A program made the translations under genes and the position numbers. The notes beneath the pieces were generated by a model. That model did no database searches. It was not told the origin of the DNA and saw nothing but the letters and a program-made list of their open reading frames with translations. A stretch of 64,000 bases of DNA from Anticarsia gemmatalis (taxonomy: Eukaryota; Arthropoda; Insecta; Lepidoptera; Erebidae): positions 14,322,001-14,386,000 of the forward strand of contig NC_134745.1 in assembly GCF_050436995.1 (NCBI RefSeq), given 5' to 3'. Of this stretch, positions 46,757 through 58,289 are shown piece by piece (position 1 is the first letter of the stretch; each line of letters opens with the position of its first letter).

Positions 46757-47085
46757 TATCTATTTATTTAATTGTTTCATACTTGGTTTTTTAATCCATA
46801 ATTAACCCATAGGGCCGGGGACTCTCTCGAAGCGAACAAAAAAGGAATAAGGCGCAGTTTGGGTAGCTTACGCGCAACCCAAGAAATGTGTTAAGGAACT
46901 TTTGGATATGTAAGGTTTTATTAATATCACGATTTTTCTTCACCCTTATAGCAAGTGATCTTTATTACTAATACTCACATAAATTCGGAAAGTCATTTGT
47001 GTGTTACCTCGGGTTCAAACCGTCGACCACATGCATGGGAGGTGCAACCTTAGACCATTCGGCTCTCAACGGCAATTTAATCAAA
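46757..47085 (-). mobile_element. tRNA-derived SINE, nearly full length
   Basis: Read on the minus strand it starts GCCGTTGAGAGCCGAATGGT, has a promoter-like B box GGTTTGAACCC at about 47022-47012, continues through the AGATCACTTGCTATAAGGGT body block and ends in the tail complementary to TTAACCCATAGGGCCGGGGA. The order tRNA-like head, body, LINE-like tail is that of a lepidopteran SINE. It is diverged, and no functional tRNA fold is seen. Confidence 0.75.
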
Positions 47086-47420
47086 TTGTGATGGTTAGAT
47101 TACATAGCCAAGGTATACATATTTTTGCTTTTGACAGCACTATAAAAAAATTGATTTAAACACAAAGAGTTTTGATTTTCGTTTAAAAGAAACACACAAC
47201 GGTTTATTTACTACACTGCTTTTATTTATGTTGACAACTCAATCTGAATAAAATAGCTGTTGTTCAAATATTGCTTTTCCAATTTGTTTTATGTATTGTA
47301 ACACATTCCAATTTTGACACGACTAAATTCAAATATTTGTCTATGCCTGCACATTTTCATTTATCATTTCCATTGCAATGAATAAAGTGATTAAAGAACT
47401 AGGATTATTATTTTATTTTA

Positions 47421-47701
47421 ACTGCACGTTTGGCGCAGTGGTTTAAGCGGTCACCTCGCCGCAACAACCGTAGCGCCGCGTGTGGTGGGATCGAATCCCA
47501 CCCGGGACAAATCTTTGTGTGATGAGCATGAGTATTTGTTCTGAGCCTGGTTGTCAATTTATCTATATAAGTATGTATTTAGAAGTATACAAGTATGTTT
47601 ATCAGTTATTTGGTACCATAGTACAAGCTCTGCTTAGTTTGGAATCAAATGATCGTGTGTGAGTTGTCCAATGATATTTATTATTTATTTATTTATTATT
47701 T
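47421..47701 (+). mobile_element. tRNA-derived SINE, full length
   Basis: The head contains an A box TGGCGCAGTGGTTTAAGCGG and a B box within GGTGGGATCGAATCCCACCC. The body carries ATGAGCATGAGTATTTGTTC and ACCATAGTACAAGCTCTGCT, and the tail ends GTCCAATGATATTTATTATT followed by TTTATTTA repeats. A second copy in opposite orientation (59412-59682) is similar over the whole length. The two lie on opposite sides of the receptor exon at 51273-51456. I treat it as a retroposon and not a tRNA gene, because the acceptor stem is absent and the body is SINE-like. Confidence 0.88.
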
Positions 47702-47860
47702 TCCAAAAACACTGTTTTCATTGTACGTTACACGTGAAAATCATTTAAGATAGAAGATAGTCATCGCACTGTAAATACAGTAAACTAATCAATGGTATGG
47801 TACGGTATGGTAATGGATCAAATTGGCCACACGAGACAAATATTTGTTTGATCCACACTT

Positions 47861-48075
47861 GACAGCGTCTGTGCCGCAGTGGTTTAGGTTGCCACGCCAA
47901 TACCACAGTGTCAGGACGTCGTGGGTTAGATTCCCACACGGAGCAATTATTTTTGCGATACACAAATAATTGTTTCGGGTCTGGTCGTGCTTTGTGTCCG
48001 TTGTTAGTATGTTGGTAAAAGTCCTCGCGACGCAAGAGCAATTCTTAATGCGGGAAATGTCAAAAAAAGCATATA
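47861..48075 (+). mobile_element. tRNA-derived SINE, second family
   Basis: The head has GTGCCGCAGTGGTTTAGGTT (A-box region) and GTGGGTTAGATTCCCACACG (B box flanked by GTGGG/CCCAC). The body includes TCGGGTCTGGTCGTGCTTTG-like sequence (GGGTCTGGTCGTGCTTTGTG) and ends GCGGGAAATGTC with a short A-run. The bases before it (CACGAGACAAATATTTGTTT) look like a scrap of the first SINE family. Confidence 0.78.
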
Positions 48076-48133
48076 GAGTTTCCATGAGTGTTGCGTCCCT
48101 AGTTTGCGATAGTTCCCTTAAATAATGGTGTAT

Positions 48134-48235
48134 TTTTTACTCAATACGGTCCCAATGCTGAGCAGGGGTCTCGATAGTATGTGGAAGTAGAGCTTGAATT
48201 AGGCAAGGCAAGTGTAAGTTGGGGCTTTAAAAATA
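48134..48235 (-). repeat. SINE tail copy
   Basis: AATACGGTCCCAATGCTGAG then CAGGGGTCTCGATAGTATGT is a diverged minus-strand tail of the CCAGCAGTGG family. Confidence 0.55.
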
Positions 48236-51049
48236 ATAAAATAAAATTTTAACACGCAAATAAGTTGTTTTAAATATTCCCGAATCCACTTTATCATTCG
48301 CCTTGGAATTAACGTATTTTCCAACAAATTTCATTTAAACGAAGCGATATTTTCGTCGAGATTTATATCCGTTGCGGCCATTGCTTCGTACTTACTTCGA
48401 TGTTGCGATAAAACAGTTAATTTTGTACGTAATTAAGTTAAAACGAGTTCTTTTTCGAGTTAGGAATACCTCAATGTTAGGTAACTTTATTTAGGCTTTT
48501 GTAAATCTTTTTAGATTTAACGTTTTAGTTTTGGTGGTCGATTTAGATGTTGTATTTCCAAAAGTATTTTTTACGTTTAAAGTCGTTCTTACAATTATGT
48601 TAGAAAAATATCGGGAAAGGGTATCGATGTAAGAAAAATGATATTTTAATTTTCTTTATTTATAAATAGTCCAATAAAATGTTTTTGTTAAAACACGACG
48701 TTTCTTACGATATTTACAAACGTCCCTTGCTTCTATTCACAAACATACATCTTGTTATACAGGACTATTTAAGGGTTTACATTGAGAAACCTCTCTTTAA
48801 CTTGATTTGTAATACCATAACTTTTATAAAACGATTACTCATAGCTACATCTTTAAGTACAACAAGTTGTTACAAAAATGTAGCAAACATGTTCAAATCT
48901 ACATAAACACAAACATTTTAGGGTCCGTTATTAATCTTGTAATATTCCAACAGTTTTGTTATAGGAAAGATTTATGAGCCAAGGGTTCGACCTTTTCAAA
49001 AGAAAATATGGTTCCTCTTTTTTTGAGATATTTTGGGATCAATGAAGAGGGCTATTTTTAAAGTTAATGTGTTATTGAAGTGCTTTCATGGGTAGTTGTG
49101 AATAGTTTGTTTTTTGTATAAAGTAGATGTTGGGTAGGTCCTTCAAAGGATGAGGTCATTGTCATGCCTAAGAGTTTAAAAACTAAAAGCCTGATTCCTT
49201 CTGATAATTTTAACTAAATAAAACCATAAAATAATTCGGAAGGCTTTCTTTTCCTACGAGTATATTGTAAGGTTATATTATGGAACATTGTTGACTATAA
49301 TTATATTGTGATAGTTTAATGAAATTTTTCACAATTTCAAACGTTTCGCACTAAAGCAATAAGTGATATTGAGTGTAAGAATTGTGCCACAGAACTTTGA
49401 AATTAGCACCGGTGTTACTACTAAACCTTGTCTTACAAGACGGAAAAAAATAAGTTCTACAAAATAACATATACGAGAATCTTTGCCCTGGAATTGCTTT
49501 CTAACTTTTTTCGAACCCATACTGTATTTAAATACATCCAGCTCAGAATTACCAAAGAAACCTTACGTTCCGAGCAACAGATCGTCTAGATACTGCGGTA
49601 TCCATGCATAATCCATTTTCCGGGACAAACGGCCGGCCTCGCGTATCGCTGACCCGATCTGTGTTATTGCTTAAACGACTTCAAATAGAACTGATAACTT
49701 CTATTTTCGCCTTCAATCTTTTAGAAGGCTTTCTGTCCTGTTGCCAGGGATGTTATAGAGCTTATAACCGTAACCGAAATTAACGAATATCCGAAATACT
49801 GGCTGTAACCATCACCAAACTTAAAGTTTCGGATAATAATAGGGACAATCTAAATCATTATCTATTTGGTTTTTACTCTAGCAATGTGTTTAAAAAACCA
49901 ATATCCTTAACTGAGACTGAATAAATCCGAAATAATTTCGTATATGTAACCGATCCATTGTTATTTATATATTCGTATCCGAAAATTCATATCCATTACA
50001 GCACTACTCGCTTCCCCGGATATCCTGGATACTTTTGATGTTTCGGAATTTATTTTTATGGGTCACTGCGAATATTTTGGATGATTGCATTCAAGAGAAT
50101 TTTGTTTGGAAAGGGTCTTGTGTTTTTTGTACCAATATTGATTATATGCTTGAAAAAGTGACGTCAATGTCATGAAAGTTTATAAGAAAGATGTTAGCCA
50201 ACGGGTGGTATAAAATAGGTATCTATATTTCTTATATTCCATGTAATTCAATGAGTTCCGGATTAGCTGTTGAACAGAATCTGATGAAATTTAATTGTTA
50301 AAATTTAAGATCTGGGATTTTTTGGCTATTCTTTTTACAATAACCGTCTCCTAAAGGACCGTAATAGGTAAAGGAATGGAAGTGCAGAATAAATACGCTA
50401 CTTTCAAAAAATGTTGTAGTTCTATTTTTCATAACCGAATTGGAAAAGTAGTGGCCTCTTTGTTTTTTGGTTTTAAAACTACATCAGACTATTCTCAACC
50501 ATTTTTACAAAGTAATTCAATATAAAAATGAAAATATTACGAACATTGAGCATGTAAAACAATATTAATCGTGGAAGATAAACAACAAGTTAATTTGATA
50601 CTGGCTTGAGTTCTGAAACTTGTACTTGTATAGAAACAGTTTAATGATTAAACGCTCTTGAGAACTTCTTGTTGTATTATACACGTGTAATAATAATTAG
50701 TTTTTAGTACTTATAATGTTTCATACACTTTTGGTACCTACATTTGGGGACTGTTTTAGTTCTCTTTCTTATAGTGGATCTAGAGTTCGACCTTGTGCAA
50801 AACTCTTTAAACTAGGCAAAAGCTTTTGATTATATGGATCATGTGAAGTTTTGAGAAACTATCAAGCTATAACGGCTGTATAATTTATAGTGTTTTGAAA
50901 AATATGTCTTTAAAACCAGACAAATGTTCTTGAACAATTTTTTTATGGTTCATGGTTTACCAACTAGACCAATACGCAGGATTTTCCGACTTGCAAAATA
51001 AATGCAAGTGTACGAACAATGTCCAAATGATACTAATATGTTATCTAAC

Positions 51050-51226
51050 TAATAGGTGCCTTTAGACACACGCTCTTTCGCGCGTGATTAGGAGCGTACG
51101 GGAGCACGGGAAAGACGGTGCGCTCTTCGCTCACGTTTTCTTCGCGGGCTTGACAGATAAGCGCGGCGCACGCTCTTTCCTTTGTTATTTCACGCGCAAA
51201 ATAGCGTGTGTGTAAAGGCACCTATT
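51050..51226. mobile_element. GC-rich MITE beside receptor exon
   Basis: The inverted ends AATAGGTGCCTTTAGACACA (51050-51069) and, complemented, AATAGGTGCCTTTACACACA (51226-51207) differ at one base. The 177-bp element is far more GC-rich than its surroundings and has repeated CGCTCTT words inside. No coding capacity. It ends 47 bp from the end of the receptor exon at 51273. The target duplication is not clear. Confidence 0.82.
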
Positions 51227-51272
51227 GTCGATAATAATATTCTACCAAATAATAAAAAAACAAACAACTCAC

Positions 51273-51456
51273 TTGAAGAAATAAGTCCCATTGCTGTAAC
51301 CAAAGAATGGTACAGTGTAGGTAAGCATCCAGATGTTGCCGCCACCGCAGTCATAGTAAGGCTTCGACCACTTGCCGTCTTCATAAGTTACTGAGAGGAT
51401 CTCGTCAGGCTCTCGGTCTGTGTGCGCTGTGTCGTTGTAGGTGTAGGTGTTGTATC
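51273..51456 (-). CDS. Receptor exon: distal cache-like domain
   Basis: The acceptor is TTTCTTTCCCAG and the donor GTGAGT (51272-51267). The exon has 184 bp: two bases completing a Gly codon, 60 codons and two bases over. It encodes YNTYTYNDTAHTDREPDEIL, then EDGKWSKPYYDCGGGNIWML and TYTVPFFGYSNGTYFF. The sequence W(S/T)xPYYDCGGGNIWMLTYTVPFFG is typical of the second part of a Cache-type sensor, here in the GPR158 group. Cache domains bind small extracellular ligands, and GPR158 binds glycine. Two sequons (NDT, NGT) are present. The exon stands between inverted SINE copies. Confidence 0.93.
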
Positions 51457-52646
51457 CTGGGAAAGAAAGAAGATATTAGCAGAGGATCAGTATATTAATC
51501 AATTGGCTGTTGATGAAGTTTACCAATGCACTATTGTTCTAATTGGATGAAAAATTGATGGCTCTAGTACCTTAATGACGTATGTTTTGGTTTTACACTT
51601 TGGGTCGGGTTTTCTGTGGTGATAAACTTGAGAGCTGTTGGCTTTCGTTCATGACGCAGAAAAGGTTTTACAAAACCATAGATTACTAATGCAAGCATTT
51701 CGAAATATTTTAAACATAAAATATAAAAGAGACTTGCTAGAGTAAAATAGTACCTACAAACAAAATAAATCTGACAAAATTTTCAAAACTTCAACTTGTT
51801 GAAAATTACAAAAACAATATCGTTTATCGTTTTATAAAAATTAGTATTCAAACCTCAGAGATAGACAGGCCTGTAGGTTTGTTTTTATTTGTTGACACAA
51901 TCTTAGAAATTATTTTTCTCATATTTTTGTTTCTATTTGCTATCAAAAGCTTTGATATCTTTAATATTTTAAAGATTCATTCAAGTTTGAAGTTACTACT
52001 TGAGACAAATTAATTCTTCTAAAATATATTTATTTTCAATACAACCCAATCTATTTGATCTTTAAACAACAAAACAACCGTTGTTTATTTACTTCTATAG
52101 CAAGATCCATCCCATGTTGTCATAATATACGTGAATTTGTTTAAAGCATTATAAAAACATTGATGATATCCATCAATGTAACGACTTTAATTATCCCTCG
52201 CCCTCTTGTAAAGAACGGAAAATAAAACCTAATCAATGAGAGAATAGACATAATTTCACGGAACTGGACTCTTAGATAATTGGAAGAATATTGCCCTTTA
52301 TCTATGAAATAGGGTCTCCATGAGTTACAGGAAATTTCTTGTTAGAATAGTTAAAACGAGAAAACCTAATTTTAATGTAACTAAGTTAAGGTGAAAAAAA
52401 TTGTTTTGTTGCTTTTATTTTTTAAATTAAGCACATACTTGCGATTTTGTAACAAAATGTCAATGTCAAAAATAGCAAATATCTTATTTCGATTTATATT
52501 ATTTAGCTCGGTATAGCAGGAAGATACTTGACAATCATTATGATAAGACGGCTAAAACTTAAGTAAAGAACGAAATGATTGATAAAACAGATGAATTATT
52601 GAAAAGAGCCAAAATAAGAGAGTAGAGTAACATTATAATGAAAAAT

Positions 52647-55600
52647 TGGCGTCGGGACGTGACGACCCCACCGCCCACTAGAGGTACTTCGTAGCACTAG
52701 TGCAAACAGTCAACCGACTAATGGCGGTCAAACCATTCTAACACGGCGGAAGGAAATAGCGAGACACAAGACGGGCAGCAGCGTCTTGTGATGAGCCTTC
52801 CGCTACTGCGATCGCCAACCCGCCTGCCAAGCGTGGCGATTATGGCAAAACCCCCCCAAAATGATGGCACAAAAAGATCGGCCCCTAGTCCCCGGCGGCC
52901 CCGCTATTCCTGACTATGGTAGCGGTCATGGTAACGGCGGGGCAAGGGGTGCTAAGAATCCCCGGCAGCGATCAGGCTACCACAACCGACGACAACTGGC
53001 CCTGGCAACATATAACACGCGCACACTGCGGACCGACGAGAAGTTAGTCGAACTGGAGGAAGAATTGAGCAGGATACGATGGGACATTGTAGGGTTATCT
53101 GAAGTCCGAAGACAGGGGGAGGACTCAATAATCCTTAAGTCAGGTAACCTGCTCTATTTCCGGGAGGGCGACCAGCAGTCCCAGGGTGGTGTCGGGTTTA
53201 TCATCCACAAGTCCCTCGTGAACAACGTGGTGAAGATCGAGAGTGTGTCGACAAGGGTGGCGTACCTGATACTCAGAATTACCAAAAGGTATTCGTTGAA
53301 GGTCATCCAGGTCTACGCCCCGACTTCGGCACATTCCGACGATGAGGTGGAGGCTATGTACGAGGATATATCCCGGGCTATACATAGCTCCCAGACCTAC
53401 TTCACCGTTGTCATGGGAGACTTCAACGCGAAACTGGGCAAACGTTGCGGTAGTGAGTTGAAAGTGGGGCAATTTGGGTATGGGCAACGAAACGCGCGGG
53501 GTCAACTGCTGGCCGACTTCATGGAGAGGGAAGGACTCTTTATGATGAACTCCTTCTTCAGGAAGCGGAATCACCGCAAGTGGACCTGGGTGGGTCCCGA
53601 TGGTGCGACCAAAAATGAGATCGACTTCATCATGTCGACCAAACGGCGCATATTCAATGATGTCTCTGTGATCAATGCGGTGAAAACCGGGAGCGATCAC
53701 CGAATGGTAAGAGGCACATTGAATCTAAACATAGCGCTCGAACGGTCACGACTGATGAAGTCCACGCTCCGACCGGCACCTGCTCATATTCAAAACCCCG
53801 AGAGCTTTCAACTCGAACTACGTAACCGCTTCGAGTGCTTAGGTGAGTGCGTAGATGTGGATGATTATAGCAACAGGCTCGTGGAAACTGTCCAGATGAC
53901 TGGGTCCAAGTTCTTTAAGACCCAGCATCCAAAAAGAACTAAAAAACTCTCAGACCCTACCCTACAGCTCATGGAAGAACGACGTAGGATGGTTCTGCAG
54001 TCCTCCGGTGACGTGACAGTCTGCCGGCGGCTCAACCGACAGATCTCAAAGTCCCTGAAACGCGATATACGCCAATTCAACACCAAATGTGTTGAAGAGG
54101 CTATTGAGCGAAACAGGGGCTCTAAGGTGTTTACCAGGGATCTGTCCATTGGGCAAAGCCGGCTGACCAAACTGAAGACCGAGGACGGCAGGATCATATC
54201 TTCCGGAGCTGAGCTCATGGGTGAGGTAGAGAAGTTCTACGGACAGTTATACACGTCCACACGATCACCTGTTTGCAGTGCGGCAACAGATCCAAGAGCC
54301 GCACTAACCCGACACTATACCGAAGATATCCCGGACATCGACCTGCGCGAGATTAGTATGGCTCTCAGACAGCTCAAGAACAACAAGGCTCCAGGTGATG
54401 ACGGAATAACAGCAGAGCTTCTAAAAGCGGGCGGACAGCCGATATTAGAAGCTCTCCGAAAACTGTTTAATTCTGTCATCCACGAGGGTACCACGCCTAA
54501 GGCATGGCACAGGAGCGTGGTGGTGCTGTTCTTTAAAAAGGGCGATAAAGCTCTTTTGAAGAACTATAGGCCCATCTCGCTCCTGAGTCACGTCTACAAG
54601 CTGTTCTCGAGAGTTATTACGAATCGTCTCGCTAACAGGTTCGATGACTTCCAGCCTCACGAACAAGCCGGTTTCCGAAAAGGCTTTAGTACCATAGACC
54701 ACATACATACGCTGCGGCAGGTTATACAGAAGTCCGAGGAGTATAACCGGCCCCTATGTTTAGCGTTTGTGGACTATGAGAAAGCCTTCGATTCGATCGA
54801 GACCTGGGCAGTGCTACAGTCTCTCCAGAGGTGCCAAATTGACTATCGGTACATCGAAGTGTTGAAGTGCTTATGCGAAAACGCCACCATGTCAGTCCGC
54901 CTTCAAGACCAGAACTCGAAACCTATCCAGCTGCGGCGTGGCGTGAGACAGGGAGATGTAATATCTCCGAAACTGTTCACCGCTGCACTGGAAGACGTCT
55001 TCAAGCTTCTGGATTGGAGAGGACTCGGCATCAACGTCAATGGCGAGTATTTGACTCACCTTCGATTTGCCGACGATATCGTAGTCATGGCTGAGACCAT
55101 GGAAGACCTAGGCGCAATGCTCGATGACCTCAGTAGCGTATCCCAACAAGTGGGTCTCAAAATGAACATGGACAAGACAAAAATCATGTCGAACCACCAT
55201 GTCAGACCCACCCCTGTCAAGATCGGCGACGCTACACTCGAAGTTGTTGACGATTACGTCTACCTAGGACAAACTGTCCAGTTAGGTAGGTCCAACTTCG
55301 AGAAAGAGGTCACTCGTCGAATCCAACTCGGCTGGGCAGCGTTCGGGAGGCTCCGACACATCTTCTCGTCCGAATTACCGCAGTGTCTCAAGACGAAAGT
55401 CTTTGACCAGTGTGTGTTGCCAGTGATGACCTATGGCGGTGAAACGTGGTCGCTCACTATGGGCCTTATCAGAAGGCTCAAAGTCACCCAGAGGGCAATG
55501 GAGAGGGCTATGCTCGGAGTTTCCCTGCGAGATCGAATCAGAAATGAGGAGATCCGCAGGAGAACCAAAGTAACCGATATAGCCCTAAGAGTTGCGAACC

Positions 55601-55840
55601 TCAAGTGGCAGTGGGCAGGGCACATAGCTCGCAGAACCGACGGCCGTTGGGGCAGAAAGGTTCTTGAGTGGCGACCACGAACCGGGAAACGTAGTGTTGG
55701 CAGGCCCCCCACAAGATGGACCGACGACCTGGTAAGGGTTGCCGGAGTCCGATGGATGAGGGCGGCCCAGGACCGGTCCTATTGGCGCTCGATGGGGGAG
55801 GCCTTTGTCCAGCAGTGGACGATTCCCGGCTGAGATGATG
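52647..55840 (+). mobile_element. RTE-type LINE, apparently full length and intact
   Basis: The perfect 12-bp duplication ATAATGAAAAAT at 52635-52646 and 55841-55852 flanks 3,194 bp. The element has a GC-rich 5' UTR of about 214 bp starting TGGCGTCGGGACGTGACGAC, one uninterrupted ORF, and almost no 3' UTR, ending GAGATGATG. Length, single ORF with APE endonuclease plus RT, and short simple-repeat tail fit the RTE clade. The duplication start is slightly ambiguous because ATAATG resembles the (GATGAT) tail. It lies antisense to the receptor gene. The intact frame and perfect duplication suggest a recent insertion. Confidence 0.88.
52861..55833 (+). CDS. RTE-type endonuclease-reverse transcriptase
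   Basis: The protein has 990 residues and would nick target DNA and copy the element's RNA at that site. The APE-type endonuclease fills about residues 45-285 and has the catalytic positions: N52 (LATYNTRTL), E81 (VGLSEVRR), YAPTSAH, D187/N189 (MGDFNAKLG), and S278-D279-H280 (GSDHRMV). The reverse transcriptase spans about 500-800: NNKAPGDDGITAELLKAGG, FFKKGDKALLKNYRPISLLS, QAGFRKGFSTIDHI, FVDYEKAFDS (D638), LRRGVRQGDVISPKLF and FADD (736-739). The C-terminal part contains WQWAGHIARRTDGRWGRKVL and VGRPPTRWTDDLVRVAG, found in many insect RTE-like proteins. No stop or shift is seen and all catalytic residues are kept. ATGATG at the start gives two in-frame Met codons. GC content is well above the flanks. 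Confidence 0.93.
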   Translation: MMAQKDRPLVPGGPAIPDYGSGHGNGGARGAKNPRQRSGYHNRRQLALATYNTRTLRTDEKLVELEEELSRIRWDIVGLSEVRRQGEDSIILKSGNLLYFREGDQQSQGGVGFIIHKSLVNNVVKIESVSTRVAYLILRITKRYSLKVIQVYAPTSAHSDDEVEAMYEDISRAIHSSQTYFTVVMGDFNAKLGKRCGSELKVGQFGYGQRNARGQLLADFMEREGLFMMNSFFRKRNHRKWTWVGPDGATKNEIDFIMSTKRRIFNDVSVINAVKTGSDHRMVRGTLNLNIALERSRLMKSTLRPAPAHIQNPESFQLELRNRFECLGECVDVDDYSNRLVETVQMTGSKFFKTQHPKRTKKLSDPTLQLMEERRRMVLQSSGDVTVCRRLNRQISKSLKRDIRQFNTKCVEEAIERNRGSKVFTRDLSIGQSRLTKLKTEDGRIISSGAELMGEVEKFYGQLYTSTRSPVCSAATDPRAALTRHYTEDIPDIDLREISMALRQLKNNKAPGDDGITAELLKAGGQPILEALRKLFNSVIHEGTTPKAWHRSVVVLFFKKGDKALLKNYRPISLLSHVYKLFSRVITNRLANRFDDFQPHEQAGFRKGFSTIDHIHTLRQVIQKSEEYNRPLCLAFVDYEKAFDSIETWAVLQSLQRCQIDYRYIEVLKCLCENATMSVRLQDQNSKPIQLRRGVRQGDVISPKLFTAALEDVFKLLDWRGLGINVNGEYLTHLRFADDIVVMAETMEDLGAMLDDLSSVSQQVGLKMNMDKTKIMSNHHVRPTPVKIGDATLEVVDDYVYLGQTVQLGRSNFEKEVTRRIQLGWAAFGRLRHIFSSELPQCLKTKVFDQCVLPVMTYGGETWSLTMGLIRRLKVTQRAMERAMLGVSLRDRIRNEEIRRRTKVTDIALRVANLKWQWAGHIARRTDGRWGRKVLEWRPRTGKRSVGRPPTRWTDDLVRVAGVRWMRAAQDRSYWRSMGEAFVQQWTIPG

Positions 55841-57566
55841 ATAATGAAAAATAAGATAGGGACAATTAAGAGAGTAACTTCTAATGAATACGAAAAAACA
55901 ATAACTTACTCATTTGATGTGAAAGATCAAATAAGTAAGTAATATAAATATACAAATATTAATAGTTATAGCTAATATGAATATTAATTTGACAACTAAA
56001 TCAAACTAGAAGTTTATTCATATACGTTGTTTGTGTTACAAGATAAATATTGAAGTTAAAACAAATATAATATCTGAAGTTATCTTTCAAATATTTAAAG
56101 TCAAATGAAAGGGAATATTAATTGATTTGCTTGTGACCTTAGGGTTTTATTTGGAAACTGATATAAGGGAATAGAAAAGTAAAAATTTTTCTGAATTAAT
56201 ATAGGCATTAGTGTACAAACTTATTATGTTTTACACAAGTCCTTAGAATTGTATGTACGTATTAATTCCAATAAAATCATTTTACATAACGCGCACTAAA
56301 TATATTTGATCAATGTACATACGTTCCCATGACTATCTAGCGGCGAGGAAAACGTATTAATTTACATAAACATTTTAAATAAATTCCTCATTTTCACAAT
56401 TTTGAAAGCTCAAATTGAAGTTTACAAAAGAAATTACCGAAAAAACAGGTGAAATTAAACATCAAACGAAACAAGAGCTCTAGAATTTTCAATAAACCTT
56501 TGGCCAAAGATTTCAAACGTGAAATGAAATTATCTGAATAACGTTATTTCGTTTGTACACCCAATACTGTTGTTGAAAGCAATTTTCTTTTGATGGAAAC
56601 ACGACTGTTAATTTTTGAAACCTTTATTTTCAATTTTATTCCATATGTTTCTCTGTTCATACTTAGTAGTTATTGGTTCAATAATTTTTATTACTTTTTT
56701 AAAAGTTTTATTACCTTTTTTTAAGTAAAGATTTGAATGAAACAGAGGAAATTTGTAAGGATCGTAACTTGTAACGTTTTTTGGTCCTTCCCCTATGAGA
56801 TGAATGCCTGATTCTAATTAAATGTTTCGTAAATAATATAAGCTATAAAGTAACACCGTGTCGACACCTAATATTACTCAGAATTATTTCGAGGCTAGTT
56901 AAATCATAATTTCCAAGTCACTGCGAATATGGTCAGAAGAAATTTGCATGCAAGGTAACACTTAGACAATAATAACTACAAAATATGTCTGGGTATCGTA
57001 ATTTTACTGCAGTATATTCAACATTTCCACGTATTTTGTTCACCGTAATATTCATATTTCTAGAACTGAAATTCGATTTCTATCAATTTAATATTTTCTT
57101 CGTCACAAAATCCTTTTATTTATTGACACAGTGATTAAAGAACTCCACAGTTCAAATAATACCAGCTTATTAATTGAATGTATGATTGTGTACGTGTGTT
57201 GGTTTGTTTAGCTCAAAGCGTGGGCCTGTTTTATAAATTGGGTCGTCCTAACACAGCGATGTTAGGCTTTCTGCGGTTTCAGCTCAAATATAAATGAGTT
57301 GTTCATTAAGCCTAAGTACCTTGGTTTATAAATAAAAAATGGCGATGCTTTCATTTACTTTTTTTTGTATTCGGAATACCTCTCCGGTCCGAGTGGTCTG
57401 TGTGAGAAGATTATGAGGTTTTAAGTTTTGCTTTCTATTTTGTGTTGAAGTGGTCTTTAGAATTGAGTTTGGTGAAGGATTGTGTTATAATATTATATGT
57501 ATAGGAATCACATACATTAATGTGGACGTAATTTATACCTCCGAAGATATATTCGAGTAGAACAGT

Positions 57567-57736
57567 AACGCTATTCTCCACATTTAGTACTATCGAGTAT
57601 CGAGAGTTTGACGTTTAAAATGTACCGCCAAAATAGTTTCTACGACGCCCGCTAGAGGCGCTGATCAGATTTTCAAACATAATTTTTCAATAGCTCGCCG
57701 GTCGTCAATGGTCGATAGTGGAAGAGAATCGCACTT
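57567..57736 (+). mobile_element. GATTCTCTAC-family MITE, longest copy
   Basis: About 170 bp running from ACGCTATTCTCCAC through TAGTACTATCGAGTATCGAG, AATAGTTTCTACGACGCCCG, CTAGAGGCGCTGATCAGATT and GTCAATGGTCGATAGTGG to AAGAGAATCGCACTT. The two ends are inverted and imperfect. It serves as the reference for the family in this window. Confidence 0.8.
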
Positions 57737-58289
57737 ATGTTGTCATCTATCTACTATATCTAATAAGCCCGTTTCCACCCACTATTGGGTTTAGACCTCT
57801 GAAGTCATGATAAGAGCAATACACATGTAATTATATAGTATAATAAACAACAAAAAATATTCGCTAATATATTCCTAAACCCACGACTGAAAACTTAATA
57901 GAAAGCCTACGTGAACTACAAACTTTGCAGAGTATAAATCAAAGTGATGCTCTCAAGGTTGCCCACTTAGAGATGCCGAGAGTGAAACCACTTAAAAATT
58001 ATGCTGATCAACGAATTAACGAGGGTCCTCAGGGCTTCCTAGTGACAGTTGAATGGCTGTCGGCTGCGGGTAATAGGTGTGGGGTACTTTTTGTACTATT
58101 GAATCTATTTGGGACGTTTGAGCGAACTATGTTTGTGACAGTTCTATTTTTAGATGATATATTAAGATGTTATTAAAGCATGTTTTAATGGAAGTTGTGT
58201 TTGATTGGATTTTAAAATGTGTTTTTGCTATTTATTGTCAACTGACTAAAAACTTATTTGATTGTTTTCTATGTTCATCTTAGTTTTTT

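Larger units (their letters stand above)
44084..51272 (-). other. Receptor intron, 7,189 bp
   Basis: This intron has the densest SINE content: 46757-47085, 47421-47701, 47861-48075 and 48134-48235. It also has a GATTCTCTAC-family MITE (44622-44745) and a GC-rich MITE (51050-51226). CRE octamers TGACGTCA lie at 45518 and 50159. At 49740-50000 a patch of iterated CCGAAA/ATCCGAAAT words suggests an old unclassified repeat. The stretches 45000-46200 and 48700-49550 show nothing recognisable. Confidence 0.8.

Noticed and set aside
47421..47510. tRNA gene (A and B boxes present)
   Set aside because: The A-box and B-box-like words are part of a SINE with a 280-bp body and a second dispersed copy. 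No matched acceptor stem or full cloverleaf can be drawn.
51182..51394. ORFs overlapping the receptor exon and the adjacent MITE
   Set aside because: They cross the splice donor and use other frames than the conserved receptor frame.
53140..53700. 186-codon minus-strand ORF
   Set aside because: Antisense shadow of the GC-rich LINE ORF, with no independent homology.
52635..55852. LTR retrotransposon
   Set aside because: No long terminal repeats, integrase or protease. The APE endonuclease plus RT and the simple tail indicate a non-LTR element.
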